Assembly (NCBI GenBank): GCA_013398175.1 | Contig: VZRZ01005953.1 | Coordinates: forward strand, 1 to 64,000 | Reading direction: 5' to 3' | DNA: 64,000 bases | Source: Climacteris rufus | Taxonomy: Eukaryota > Chordata > Aves > Passeriformes > Climacteridae | Part shown: positions 36,001 through 47,586 of the stretch, in pieces | How the letters are laid out: each line of letters starts with the position of its first letter | Numbering within the stretch: position 1 is the first letter of the stretch | The notes under the pieces: model-generated | Databases searched by the model: none | What the model was told of the DNA's origin: nothing | Seen by the model: only the letters and a program-made list of their open reading frames with translations | Made by a program: the position numbers and the translations under genes

Positions 36001-38908
36001 ACGGCAGGATTTTCCTTGTGTGTGGTCCTGACTATTGAATTCATTGTCTGTTGATGCATTTTAACATTAAATGCCTGCACAAAAACTTGGGACTAATTTG
36101 AAAGAGATTAATTTTGACAACTTACTTTGAGGTGGGCTATTTAGGTGAAAATAGATTTTCCTCTCCTTCTCCGTCCAAAGGAGATTGCTTGTGTGTCACT
36201 ATAAATTTAATTTGGATTCAACTGGGAACTGTTAGATTTTGTTTGGATTTCTTTGTTCTCTGTAACTTAGCATTTTTCACCTACGGGAAAAAAAGGCAAT
36301 GATATTTTCGCAGTTATAGGTTTGGGTTTTTTTTAAGTAAAATATTAATATATTGATAAAAATGATGGGTGTTTAATGTAGTGAATTTTCACATGACAGA
36401 AAACAGAAATAATTTTCCACAGTATTTAAAATGGAGTTCTGCTAGGAGACTCTGTGACATTTAAAATTTTAGAAAACTTCCACATAGTCATTTTAAGCAA
36501 GGGAGAATACAAAATAAAACCAAAACCAACTAACCCACCAACCTACAAAAACCCCCTCAAAGACACAACAAAACAAAACAAAACAGAACAAAACAAAAAA
36601 AATCCCAATCTCCAAATCAACCTTGAAAATAAATTTGGGTTATTACTACTTTTCTCTATGTAATCCATTCCTTCTCAGAAATTCTCACATGCTATAACCC
36701 CTATTGTCTAATATGTCCTGATGTGCCAAGGCTTTCTGCTGTTCTAAGCCTAGATAAGCTGTCAAGCCCTAGCCAAGGACTGTGCACAAGAAGGGCACAT
36801 GTAAACTACACTGCTTTGTACAGTTAAGACACTTCAGGCTTCATGCATAGTACTGCTGCCCCGAGTCCTTAGGCTGTCCTTACAAACCTTCTGTGAGTAG
36901 GTCCTGTACAAGCAAGGTGTGTGCCACTGAACAGGAGAGCAGAGCTTTTGGTGGTCATGGTTGCAGGATTGTTTCAACATCTTTATCAGATAGTAATTGC
37001 ATGGAATACATGTTTGGACTCAAGTTGAAGGAGGTAGAACGTTTTTGAGGTGTTCTTTGAATATGATTAGTGGATTAGCCACATCTCAAAACCAAGAAAA
37101 AAATGGTTAAACATATCTAAAACTGAGTTAAGGTCATAATGTAGCATATCAAGAACTATCTATCTATAGTTTTAGGCATTTCTGCAGATTTGCTTACTTT
37201 AAAGTTCTTAGAAAACTCTCAGATCAAATAAGAAAGCCATCAGTGGCATTTTGCTTCTGACGCAAGCAAAATCTTAACTTTTTATGCTTTCTGATTGAAC
37301 TTCTGAAAGAACACATTAGTTCTAAGTCTCAGACATTTTAATAAGAAAATAACTACTTTGAAACCTAACATGTTACATCAATTAATTTCTTTGGGTCACA
37401 TTTTGGATCTGTCCTAAAGCAAAACCCAGAATCTTTTCTTCAAATTCTGAAGTGTGCTAAAGTGATGATGCCTATGTCAGGTCTGTAACAAAAGCTATAT
37501 CCAATTCAGTCCAACAGACCTGCTTTATCATCTAGGCTTTTATCTACTTAGGATCCTTAGCCAAGGAAAGGACTATCTGCAGTCAGAATGTTCTTATATG
37601 CAATAATATGCTCTATTATCTCACCAAAAGTAGTTTTTCATATTTAAAGGGTATATTCCTCTGGAATTTAGTGCAATGCATTCTTTTTCTCAGATTTAAA
37701 AATGATGTAACAACTTCCTTAAACTTCCTTCTACACCACTGGCTGCTTCTAAGCCTGGATATCTCTAACCTAAGCTGTTTCCTTTGATGTTTGGCATCTG
37801 AAAGCTCTGAGAATTCATGTTCTATTTGGAGCTTAGCTCATCTCTAAATCTCTGAAGAAAACCCATCTGGAGCTGCCACTGCCAGACTCACTAAGACTCT
37901 CACTTCAGATAAAACTATGTGGCTTTCTTTAAATTCACAGAATTAGTCATCAATGTTAGAACATTCTGAAAAGCTAAATAGAAACAGCATTCTCTTCAGG
38001 TCCCTTGAAGATTCTAGCAGCAACAACATTGACAATAAGGTCAGTTTTACTAAGTAGCTACTAAGAAATGTCTTGCCCACATAATTATTTTTAATGCTTT
38101 TCATCTAATTTTGATCAAAGGCATATTGTGAAATATGAAATTTTACATGAACTAATATCTTATATTTCTCTACAATTCTAAATGCTGAAGCCCTTGTGAC
38201 ATGATCCTTAGCTCTTGACATGAAAATTTCCCCCTTGCCATCTCTTACATATCACATACACACATTTGATGAAAAAGAAAGCTTAACAAAAAGTTTCCAG
38301 TCATCTGGTTAGCACCACACTTAATATAATGCAAAAAAATTAAAATGGAGCACAGGAGCTCATTAAACAGAGACACCTACACACACTGAAACAAATGGCC
38401 AAGATTAATTTAATACAACTCTTTTGCTTCTTAATCAAAAATGTTTTTTCCTTCATCCTGTCTTCATCAGTTTTCAATGTCTTTTAAAATCACATTGCAA
38501 ATCCTGAGGAAACGTCTTTGTTCTTTCAAAGTTAGGCTGTGACAATTAGCACATCGTCTTTCTCTGCTCACACTGATGTGTGTTTCTGCAAACTGCTTAA
38601 CTATCCTTTGTTAACTATACTTCAACACTAAGCTGTTTTGTAATAGACATTGTCATTAGTTGATTTTTGTCATTTGAATAGTGTTTTTAAGTCCTCAAGG
38701 TGGATAAGGAAATCACAAATTTAAAAAGTTTCTCATTTTTTATAATTTTATAATAATTATTGTAGAATCTGCCCTGTAATCTTTCTAAGAAGGTGTCGGA
38801 GGTTGGGGGATGCCTTGGAATTTTTCTCCATCACTGTTACTAAGCAACAAATAACTGGGTGATTAGGGCCATCAACTCTTTTGTGAGAGACAAAAGGTGT
38901 GCTTGGGC
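33021..38908. other. AT-rich intergenic sequence
   Basis: Nearly 6 kb with no recognised exon, RNA gene or transposon. It contains an AAAAC-type simple repeat (36565-36602). The last ~120 bp before the gap are more GC-rich and may be the edge of a repeat. Confidence 0.55.
36565..36602. repeat. (AAAAC)n simple repeat
   Basis: ACAAAACAAAACAAAACAGA and similar words repeat directly; one unit carries a G. Confidence 0.85.
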
Positions 38909-39421
38909 NNNNNNNNNNNNNNNNNNNNNNNNNNNNNNNNNNNNNNNNNNNNNNNNNNNNNNNNNNNNNNNNNNNNNNNNNNNNNNNNNNNNNNNNNNNN
39001 NNNNNNNNNNNNNNNNNNNNNNNNNNNNNNNNNNNNNNNNNNNNNNNNNNNNNNNNNNNNNNNNNNNNNNNNNNNNNNNNNNNNNNNNNNNNNNNNNNNN
39101 NNNNNNNNNNNNNNNNNNNNNNNNNNNNNNNNNNNNNNNNNNNNNNNNNNNNNNNNNNNNNNNNNNNNNNNNNNNNNNNNNNNNNNNNNNNNNNNNNNNN
39201 NNNNNNNNNNNNNNNNNNNNNNNNNNNNNNNNNNNNNNNNNNNNNNNNNNNNNNNNNNNNNNNNNNNNNNNNNNNNNNNNNNNNNNNNNNNNNNNNNNNN
39301 NNNNNNNNNNNNNNNNNNNNNNNNNNNNNNNNNNNNNNNNNNNNNNNNNNNNNNNNNNNNNNNNNNNNNNNNNNNNNNNNNNNNNNNNNNNNNNNNNNNN
39401 NNNNNNNNNNNNNNNNNNNNN
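38909..39421. other. assembly gap (513 N)
   Basis: A run of N. The left flank ends GTGTGCTTGGGC and the right flank begins TTATTCCTTTTCCC. All long frames listed across it are artefacts of N. Confidence 0.99.
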
Positions 39422-39608
39422 TTATTCCTTTTCCCATATCTTTGCCTGAAAGCCCTTGATTTCAAAATTAAAATAATTCGGAGGGAGGGGAAATCATTCT
39501 CTGTCCTAAGGGAGGGTTCAACCTCTCTCAGCAGACACCTGTCTTTCAAAACCGAGACAGAAGGAGTTATTACTCCTCAGGGAACTGCATGGCTATATAT
39601 AACATATT
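39422..39608. other. possible repeat edge next to the gap
   Basis: The sequence right of the gap contains AAGCCCTTGATTTCAAAATT, a GGAGGGAGGGGAAATC stretch and TGTCTTTCAAAACCGAGACAG. This looks more like retroviral LTR or leader sequence than the AT-rich background, but no ends, poly(A) signal or TSD can be assigned because the rest is missing. Confidence 0.3.
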
Positions 39609-42351
39609 AAGGTAAACTCTCTTAAATGACAGCTTTATACCACAGAATACAACTATCACTTGGAAAAAAAGACATCTTAACAGAGTCAGAAATACCACGT
39701 ATAATGCTGGTGACAATTTTTTTTTTTTTACAATAATAAATACAATGTATTCAGGAGCTTGATTAGACATAGCATATTGTCCTTCATAAAAGCAATATCC
39801 TCAGGGTGAACCATGAAGGTCTGGCAAGATTCTCCTACCTTCAGTAAACCTACAGTTCGTCTTTTGTCTATTTACATTTTTGTCCATTTTTCCAGTGGCA
39901 TGGTGCCCATAACAAATTTTTTTCATTTCAGTGCAAGGTACCTGCTAAGACAATGTGCATTTAGATGGTTAGTATGCAGATTATTTGAAAACCTTCCTCC
40001 TGTTTTGCAGACGCTCTCTCCTTTGAGACTTCATTGCTTCATTATTTCAAGTCCATCTCTTCTGGACAATATTTGTTTTTCATAAGCAAAAAAAAATTAC
40101 CTGAATAGATAAGACAAAAAAAGATAGATTTTACATATGCATGCAGCTGTCAGTGAGACAGAATATATTCTACTGGGCACATTGAAAACCCATTAAGAAT
40201 AGTTGTGATGTCAAAATACACACAGCTTAAGACCACAACCATCTTAGGTTTCCAACTGCAGACAGCGATATCAATGAAAATTTCCATATCAAGAACAAGA
40301 ACACACATATGAACACAAAGAAGTTTACCTGACATAAAACTGTTTTATAGTTTCCAAAAAAACTTTTATATTTTTGTGAAAGATGGAGATCTTGAGATCT
40401 TGAGGAAGGATGTACATTTGGCAAGTCCTGAATAAAATTGTATAAAAGGATCAAATGAAGCCTCCATCAAGACTAAATTTGTATTTACATTTTAACGGAA
40501 TTGTGAAACAACTACTGGTATGCTATATCCCTACCGACAGACTGTTACACTTCCCTGATCCCCCTTTGAATCTCACCTGAAATCTGTCTCTATCATCACT
40601 TTAGTTTGTTATATTGGGACGAAAAGACTCCACAGATCTTTCCCAACATAGCCAACTAAATGTCATTTTTTGTCCCACCCCTAAGAAAATGTCCCAGACA
40701 TTGTACTAGCTAACTGACATTGTACTAAGTTGCCCTTGCATGAACTCTCAGGATTTGTCTTGCCCGGAGTTATTTTAACTTTGCTTTAACCCCTCATCTT
40801 TCTGTTTAAGATGTGTTGACATGAGGATTCATAAGGACACTGGATAAGAAAAAAAGGGGTTAAACTAAATAGATTTTTTAAAATTTGTTTGGGGTAGTTT
40901 GCTAGGGTTTTTTTTTTTTCTTTTTTTTTTTCTTTTCACAGTTTTAACTCTGTTATTGAAGAAGTTTTTCCTAAATGCACTCAAACTGAGTGTTGTAACT
41001 GGAAATCATCTGCATTTTTCACACTATTAAGTTTTTAAAATTTTGATTGCACTCTTTACAGTTTAAGTAGATTAAATAATACACTGTTATCTCCACAGAT
41101 AAGCTGTTACTCCTTTTATCAAGAAAAAGATTGACACTTTGCATGTTTCTTCTGATAATTTGGCCAAATAATGCACAGAAGGTTTCCCATTTTTCTTATG
41201 GATTCTAAATAGACATGATAACCTGGATTTTCACAGTACAAGGACTGGAACACCATACATTAAAAGTGTGTAGGAAAATACTCCAAAATGATGTTAGGAA
41301 GGGACCCAGTAACATGCTGAAAACTCAGTATAACTGCAAAGCAAAACACTGAATCAACTAAGTCTATTTATAGACTGCTTGTACCTTTTTCTAAGAAACG
41401 ACCCAAGTGGCACAACTCATAGAAGATAATAGATTAGTTGCTGGATTTGTCTTCTCACACAAAATCCTTCTTTGACTGAGTACCTAGGTTGATTAATTCA
41501 GGTTTACCACATGGAATTATTAATATACACCTACCTTTCAAACATACATTAATTTTAAATCAGGCTGATACTGTGTTCAATCCTAAAGCATTCTTATATT
41601 TATGCTTTGGTTAGTTATCGCCCCCTGGAAAAAATATAGTTACACAGCTCAATGCAGAATCATTTACATATCCCGTTTTGGTAATTCAGTATTATTGTGG
41701 ACTGGTCTCATCCTATTGTAAGCATATTTTATTTTGCTGATTATATAATAGCTGTGCAATTCTGCCAGTTTATCCATGACAAATTAACCCCAGACATCAT
41801 GGGATCAGCTATTATTTTAATTTTCATCTGTATATGTCCTGCAGATATATTAAAAATTACTTGAGTCTATGCCAGATTCAAATAATACCTCTAAGAAACC
41901 AAGGTGATACAAAAACATTCAGAACCATGTGCTTAATTGTAAAGATATATTTTTAATAATAAAGCTTTTCCTCCTTTAGTCACTGAAGTGGTTAGTCAGG
42001 AAAAACTCTGTTAAGTGCTAACTTCAGTATCAAGAATTAGTAGGAAAATTAAATCTCCCATTCCATTATGCAAGTAGAAATTTACAGCAGTCACTATTTA
42101 AAGTGAAAATCTGCAAGGTAGAAAGATTATTTTGAATCACATTTCCTCTTCCATTGAAAGCTGCATAGTCTGCATAATCAAAGTCACAAAACTCATTTTT
42201 CTAGCTGATTATATGCTCAGTTATTCAGTAGACTCAGAGCTTAGTTTTCCATAATTTCTAGGAATTCTACCCTAGGAAGAGTGGAGGTGAAAAAAAATTA
42301 TGCACATCTACATCATCTTAAAATATAATTCGCAGAAAAAAAATAATATCG
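39609..42351. other. AT-rich intergenic sequence
   Basis: No exon or transposon is recognised. A T/C-only tract lies at 40908-40936. Confidence 0.6.
40908..40936. repeat. poly(T) tract with single C interruptions
   Basis: Two T runs of ten or more bases are separated by single C bases. Confidence 0.85.
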
Positions 42352-42357
42352 TGTGTG

Positions 42358-43001
42358 TGATGCTTTTCCTGGAGCTCTCAAGGCTGCTACAGCATCTAAT
42401 AAGTAAGCAAAATCCCTGCTGGGATGAGTTGTAGAAGTTTTGCTACTCTCCCAAATCACAGTTCTTGCCACAGCAGATGACCTGTTTCTGCTGGCTCCTC
42501 TGGAACTGAGAATTACCTCAGGCGTGGTGAGTAGCCGTCAGCAAGAATGAAAGGCTACAGAGGGCTCTTCTCTGGGATAATTGCCTTTTTTATTGTAAAT
42601 CCAGTGTTGCATTGTGAGGGTACAGGGAGGGAGTCTGGAGACATCCAGGTGGCTGGATTAACCCAGGAGAAAGAGAGCGAGGAAGCTCTGCAGGGGTCTT
42701 TTAAAGGGAGGTGGGATCAAGGGACACCCAATGGGAAGACACATGGTTCAAAGTGACCAGTGGAGAGCAGGAGAAGAGAGGCCTTTCCAGGACATGACCA
42801 TATAGAGTCTTCCAGGGCATAACCATACATGGAACCTGAGGGTGGGGATACAGGTGACACAAAGGAAATATGGGGTTTCACCACAGCTCAGGCAGAGAGT
42901 TCAGATATTGGAGGGAGAAGGTTCAGAGGGCATTGCCCTGGGGTTCTTCCCACCAATCCTGAAGTTCCACAGCAGGAGCTTCTGCCAAGTACGCTGATAC
43001 A
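42358..43001 (-). mobile_element. solo LTR, ERVK-like family B, minus orientation
   Basis: The 644-bp element runs TGATGCTTTTCCTGG...GTACGCTGATACA with TG...CA ends. The 6-bp repeat TGTGTG flanks it (42352-42357 and 43002-43007); the left copy sits in a short GT run, so that match is weaker evidence than a complex word. The complement of 42589-42594 gives AATAAA. On the minus strand it starts TGTATCAGCGTACTTGGCAG, like the LTR at 16938. No internal retroviral sequence lies between it and the LTR at 43369, which is a different family. Confidence 0.85.
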
Positions 43002-43362
43002 TGTGTGGTTCTTTATTTTAATGTGAAAAAAATGTGGAAGTAGTGCAAATATTTTGCAATGGTATGGACAGAATGAGTTCACAATTTACTTCCATAATAT
43101 TAAAAAATAGCTATGGAATTTTGACCTGGTCAAACGACCAGAATTTTAAAGATTCCTTTTCATGTATCCCCATTTCCTATAAAACTAAGAATCTGGTTTT
43201 GACAGCAATTTTAATTTGTAGCCAATACACTATACATGTAAATCTGATTTCTCCTAGTATTCCCGGTGCAGATCCCAGAAAAACAAGTGAAACAAGGACT
43301 TGACTCAAGGTGATTTACAACCTATATGATAAAACATAACTCTTTGGCTTAATAACATGAAT
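43002..43362. other. short spacer between two LTRs, nothing recognised
   Basis: 361 bp of AT-rich sequence. The 89-codon frame over it has no domain. Confidence 0.6.
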
Positions 43363-43368
43363 ATACAA

Positions 43369-43922
43369 TGCCATGGGTAGTGAGCGTGAGTAACTCAGAG
43401 TCTCTTGCGTCAGTCTCATTTTCCTAAATAAAGCGACTCAGGCCTCATCTAGACTCCGATCTTGACAAGCCGAGCATCAGGACCCCTGCAGATCTAGGCT
43501 TAGTGCATGCACAGCAGTTTAATTTATGCAGGGAAGCAAAGAGATGAGAAAGGGTTCTTTTCTGCTTATTGCCAGCAAGATTTTATTCACTAGTTCATGG
43601 TGCGGAGAGGATACCAAAATGGAGGTCAGGGCGTGTTATAAGACGGAGGCGAGAGGAGGGCAGTCGGGAGAGCCAATCACAGTGGAGGACCACAATGATT
43701 GACAGTGGCGCTGGCCAGTGAGTTGGCTGTCAGCAGCCGGCATGGGAACCAATGAGCTGTTCCCCTGGGCGGGGACAGCCCCTGCCGCACCGGGCTGTGC
43801 CACCCCAGCTGCCACGCGGGGACAGGGAAAGGACCAGCACTGCGCGGGAGGGGAAAGGACCAGCGGTCCCGGCCCGGTGGGGCTGGGCCCGGTCGTAAGC
43901 CACGCCCAGAGGCACCACAACA
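43369..43922 (-). mobile_element. solo LTR, ERVK-like family X, minus orientation
   Basis: This 554-bp LTR, TGCCATGGGTAGTGAGCGTG...GCACCACAACA, has the perfect 6-bp TSD ATACAA at 43363-43368 and 43923-43928. On the minus strand it shows a very GC-rich U3 with repeated GGTCCTTTCCC units, CCAAT-type boxes, TTATAACACG as the TATA region, GAATAAAATC (complement around 43582-43587), then R/U5 with AAGCAGAAAAGAACCC and TTACTCACGCTCACTACCC. R/U5 is shared with family Y, while U3 differs. The DNA immediately right of it recurs next to the family X LTR at 47002 (see 43923-44018). Frames of 77-95 codons in it are not genes. Confidence 0.93.
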
Positions 43923-44018
43923 ATACAAAACCAAAAAAAATTAGACCATGGCGACGTTATCAACAGCTGAGCACAACATTGTTAATTTGATTTTGTTTTA
44001 ATTAAGAATATATTTGCT
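43923..44018 (-). repeat. host flank that recurs inside the composite at 46886-47001
   Basis: The 96 bp right of the LTR, including its TSD copy, recur in reverse complement at 46886-47001 with about five differences and an extra 20-bp tandem unit. Distinctive shared words are CAATGTTGTGCTCAG and GTCGCCATGGTCTAATTTT (reverse strand). Since this stretch lies outside a TSD-bounded LTR, it is host sequence at this locus, and the copy at 46886 is most likely derived. Confidence 0.85.
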
Positions 44019-46150
44019 CCATTTACTTAATAATAATTTAATGTTATTAAATTCCTCATTTACATCTAGACTCTTCTATTAAAATCTAGCAGTAAATCAG
44101 ATAAAGCAAAGAATGTTGCAACTGGATAGAGGCACAAAGGCAATTCATCTTAAAAAGAGTTTTGCATATTTAAGTTTCATAAAGTGAGGATCCTGAAATT
44201 TGGAGAGAAGCTACTGAAGTCATATCTCAAATGTCATCTCCCATTAAAAAATCCAAAGAACTTATTGCAAAATTATATCCTGATATATGTTGACTTTTCT
44301 TGTTATTGTTTTCATTATTATTAACAGTAAAGTAGTGCAAATGTATTTATGTTCACAGAAGAGTTCTATTAGAAAACATTTGGAAGTTTATATATTTCTG
44401 CTGTTTGACTTGAAAGCTGTCAGGAAAACTTTGATTAACCTTCTCCAAATGTTTATTTATTGTGTTTCAAAATTCAATAGTAATTTATGATATCCTTCTA
44501 CTCTGGAAAAGTTATTTTTCAAATCAGCATTTTAGAGCCTGCTAGTTCCTCTTCTACATTAAATGTAACCATATCTCTAAAATATTACTTTGCTTCTGTA
44601 GCTTTCTACTTCTATTTATATAAATCCACAGTGTTAACATTATTACATGCAGAACTAGATGGCTTCATCAGCAACTGAGAGCAGCTGGAATGCTGACAGT
44701 AATGGTTACCAGAGTGGTCTTGCACATGATGTGAAGACAAGTCAGTTTCTATGAAATTATTTTTAACATCTGAATATGCAAGCAATATTTCTGGGAGGGG
44801 AAATAACAGATTTAAAAATCAGCCCTAGGGGAAAAAAAACCCACATAAAAAACATGCTTAATTTGTTTTCAAATATAAACTTTATATTGAAAACATACAC
44901 TATTTTATACATTAAAGAAGCCTGGGTAGTGTATAAGAGGAATGCTAGCAAGCTATCAAATAATTTTGATTTTAAATATTATTCTCCATAATACAAAACA
45001 TCTTTAAAAGTACCAAAAATGGTATTTCTATGTAGGTTATTTATTTTTTTCTTTTCTTCTTGTCAGGGAAAAATTATACTTTGAAAGGCAGCAGAGAACT
45101 ACTGTTGCATGCTTATAATTGCCCTGAGGTTTTGATTCCTTTTTAATACATTCTGAAAAGTCAGAATGTTGATCTGTGCTTCAGTAAACCAATCCTATCC
45201 AAGTGTATGTCTTGTCAAGGGAGCAGAGAGGCTTGTTTTGCTGTATTCAGTATTCAGATCATCACAGAGTCTTCAAACTTTAGGTTTCTTCAATTATAAA
45301 GGTTGACAGATCAGAAACTTTAAGCAGATTAATACCTATTTGAAAAGTACCACAAATATTATTCCAAATAATGGCTACAATTATGATAATTGATCAATGT
45401 AATTTCTCTCGCTAGCTTAAATGTACAAAAAAGGAAATCTTTTTCACATAACACCAACAATTCCTGTACACTGGAAAACTATAGTCAGAATAGATCTTTT
45501 TTACCAATTTTATCAATAGCTGCTCATTACCATGTCATGCTGGTGCCATATTACCAAAAAGGAGTTGCTTTTATAGAGGAATAGCCCATACCATTCATGT
45601 TTACGGTTGAAGGTAGCTGGATACTGCTTGCGTGCATTGAGGAGTGCTAAGCAGAAGCACAATGTTTTGCAAGTGAATAGCAGATGGCAAATGCAGTCAT
45701 TCAAAGGGTTCATACCGAATCACCCCATGCTGCTATAGCTAACTTGGTAAGAAGATAATTATGTGTCCTGATTTTGGCATCTGTTTTCCTCAGCTTTTTC
45801 TGTTAGGTCACTGTAATCCAGGACACAGCATGACCAGGTGTGGGCCATGCCTCAGGCATTAGAAGAAACCCTTAGTACTTGTGTAGCAAAGCTTTAGAAA
45901 GTGGAAGACACTTGTCACTAGCTTGGTTGCAGCAGGTGGACAGCTTTGCCTTCCACAGGTTATGTCCTGTAAGGGTCCTGGACGTGAGTCCCCCGAGACA
46001 CAGCTCCTGCCATGTTGCAGTCTGATCCTGCCCAGTCATGGGGTGGTCTGATCCTGATCCTCACCTACACCACGACATCCTGGCCCAACCCCTCAGCTGT
46101 CCAGTTGTCCCAGGATTGTGTCTGATCCCAATTCCTCTCTCACTGGACCT
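44019..46150. other. AT-rich sequence, GC-richer from about 45960
   Basis: No exon is recognised. From about 45960 to 46150 the sequence is GC-richer, with repeated CTGATCC words, and leads directly to the composite LTR. It might be a remnant of another element, but no diagnostic motif was seen. Confidence 0.5.
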
Positions 46151-46156
46151 GATCAG

Positions 46157-46543
46157 TGTTGCAGTGCCTCTGGGGGTAGCCGGCAGTCCGGCCCAGCTCC
46201 AGGGGAGCTGGGCCCTGTGGCCCGCATGCCGGGAGGGGGGCCCGGGGCCGTGTGATGGCCGTTTCTCCATTCCCACTGTGAGGGAGCTCATCATGGAGCT
46301 GGGCAGACGCAGGATCTATCCAGGCACAGCGGGGGGGCAGCGCTCACCCGAAAGGGCAGCCCACTGGTCGGTTCCTTGTGGCAGAACTCGCGTGATTGGC
46401 CAAGACTCTTGTCAGTCATTCCAATTCTCTGCAGCCATTGGTTCTCTCCCGACTCCCTTCCCCTCACTTTCCTGATATAGCAGCCTGTACCAGCCGGCTG
46501 TCCCTTTGTTGTTATCTACTCCTCTGCAACTCCAGTATTAAAA
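46157..46543 (+). mobile_element. family Y LTR, U3 part only, plus orientation (left arm of composite)
   Basis: Starts exactly at an LTR end, TGTTGCAGTGCC, preceded by GATCAG (46151-46156). It runs through the U3 landmarks of family Y (GGCAGCCCACTGGTC, CCAAT-type boxes, GATATAGCAGCC as the TATA region) to CTCCAGTATTAAAA (46530-46543), the poly(A)-signal region. There the LTR stops. Instead of R/U5, the next bases are GCCACGGGT, which is the reverse complement of an LTR 3' end. GATCAG recurs after the far end of the composite at 47954-47959. The 145-codon frame here is GC-rich LTR sequence. Confidence 0.9.
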
Positions 46544-46766
46544 GCCACGGGTAAAAAGCGTGAGTAAGTGGAAGCCTTCAGCAGTGGTCACGTGACCCAA
46601 GAGAAGCGATTCTAGCCTCTCCCAGTCTCCATCAGAGTCGCGGCTGCTTTCGTTTTCCGTGCTGGTGTTTGCAAAATTCACACACACGGATTGGTAAAAG
46701 CAGTAGAAGTAAAAAGACAAGGAAGGGTTCTTTTCTGCTTATTACCAGGAGGTTTTAATACTGGAG
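46544..46766 (-). mobile_element. family Y LTR, U5-R part, minus orientation (first half of a split LTR)
   Basis: Read on the minus strand, this is the R/U5 of family Y. Its 3' end is TTACTCACGCTTTTTACCC and its R start is CTCCAGTATTAAAACC, with AAGCAGAAAAGAACCC between them. It is continuous with the U3 at 47593-47953 once the insertion 46767-47586 and one copy of CTGGAG are ignored, giving a normal LTR of about 584 bp. It abuts the plus-strand U3 at 46543 without a spacer. Confidence 0.88.
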
Positions 46767-46888
46767 TGTTGCGGTCCTCTGGGCGTGGCTTGCGACCGGG
46801 CCTGTTCCTGCTGGGCCGGGGCCAGGGGGTGCCGGTCCTTTCCCCTCACCGTGCAGTGCCGGTCCTTTCCCCCACCCAGCGCGGCAGC
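46767..46888 (+). mobile_element. family X LTR, first ~122 bp of U3, plus orientation
   Basis: Begins precisely at an LTR terminus, TGTTGCGGTCCTCTGGGCGT, right after CTGGAG (46761-46766). It contains two GTGCAGTGCCGGTCC-type repeat units of family X U3 and breaks off at GGCAGC, where host-derived sequence begins. The junction shares AGC with both partners (a 3-bp microhomology). It is the left end of the nested element. Confidence 0.85.
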
Positions 46889-47001
46889 AAATATATTCTT
46901 AATTAAAACAAAATATTCTTAATTAAAACAAAATCAAATTAACAATGTTGTGCTCAGTTGTTGATGATGTCGCCATGGTCTAATTTTTTTTGATTTTGTA
47001 T
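46886..47001 (+). repeat. copied host flank from the 43.9-44.0 kb locus
   Basis: Reverse complement of 43923-44018 with few substitutions. A 20-bp unit around ATATTCTTAATTAAAACAAA is present twice in tandem here but once at 44 kb. Its right end, TTGTAT (46996-47001), is the reverse complement of the TSD ATACAA of the LTR at 43369-43922, so LTR and flank were copied as one piece. Confidence 0.87.
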
Positions 47002-47586
47002 TGTTGTGGTGCCTCTGGGCGTGCCTTGCGATCAGGCCCGGCCCCACCGGGCCAGGACCGCCGGTCCTTTTCCCCGCTGCGCAGTGCCAGTCCTTTCCCC
47101 ATCCCGTGCAGTGCTGGTCCTTTCCCCGCCCCTGCACGGCAGCTGGGGTGGCACAGCCCGGCACAGCAGGGGCTGTCCCCACCCAGGGGAACAGCTCATT
47201 GGTTCCCATGCCGGGTACAGACAGCCGACTCACTGGCTGGCGCCACTGTCAATCATTGTGGTCCTCCGCAGTGATTGACTCTCCCGACTGCCCTCCCCTT
47301 GCCTCCATCTCAAAACGCCCTGACCTCCATTTTCATTTTGTCTTTACTGCATCACCATGATCCAGTAATAAAATCTTGCTGGCAATAAGCGGAAAAGAAC
47401 CCTTTCTCATCTCTTTGCTTCCCTGCATAAATTAAACCGCTGTGCATGAGCTAAGCGTAGATCTGCAGGAGTCCTGATGCCCGGCTTGTCTCCAGATCGG
47501 AGTCTAGGTGAGGCCCGAGTCGCTCCATTTAGGAAAACGAGACCAACGCAAAGGCTCCGAGTTACTCACGCTCACTACCCGCGGCA
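47002..47586 (+). mobile_element. complete family X LTR, plus orientation (right part of nested element)
   Basis: A 585-bp LTR, TGTTGTGGTGCCTCTGGG...ACTACCCGCGGCA, with AATAAA at 47367-47372 and the R/U5 words AAGCGGAAAAGAACCC and TTACTCACGCTCACTACCC. U3 has three GTCCTTTCCCC units against two in the copy at 43369. The first ~66 bases differ from that copy at roughly one site in ten by eye, so the copying is not recent. Its right end is followed at once by CTGGAG (47587-47592), the second copy of the nested TSD. Frames of 90-119 codons in it are not genes. Confidence 0.92.

Noticed and set aside
38757..39610. Long frames of 186-237 codons
   Set aside because: Almost all residues come from the 513-N gap; the real sequence on either side supports no protein.
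42358..43922. A possible provirus with paired LTRs (two minus-strand LTRs 367 bp apart)
   Set aside because: The two LTRs belong to different families and each has its own TSD (TGTGTG and ATACAA). The spacer has no retroviral coding or primer-binding sequence.
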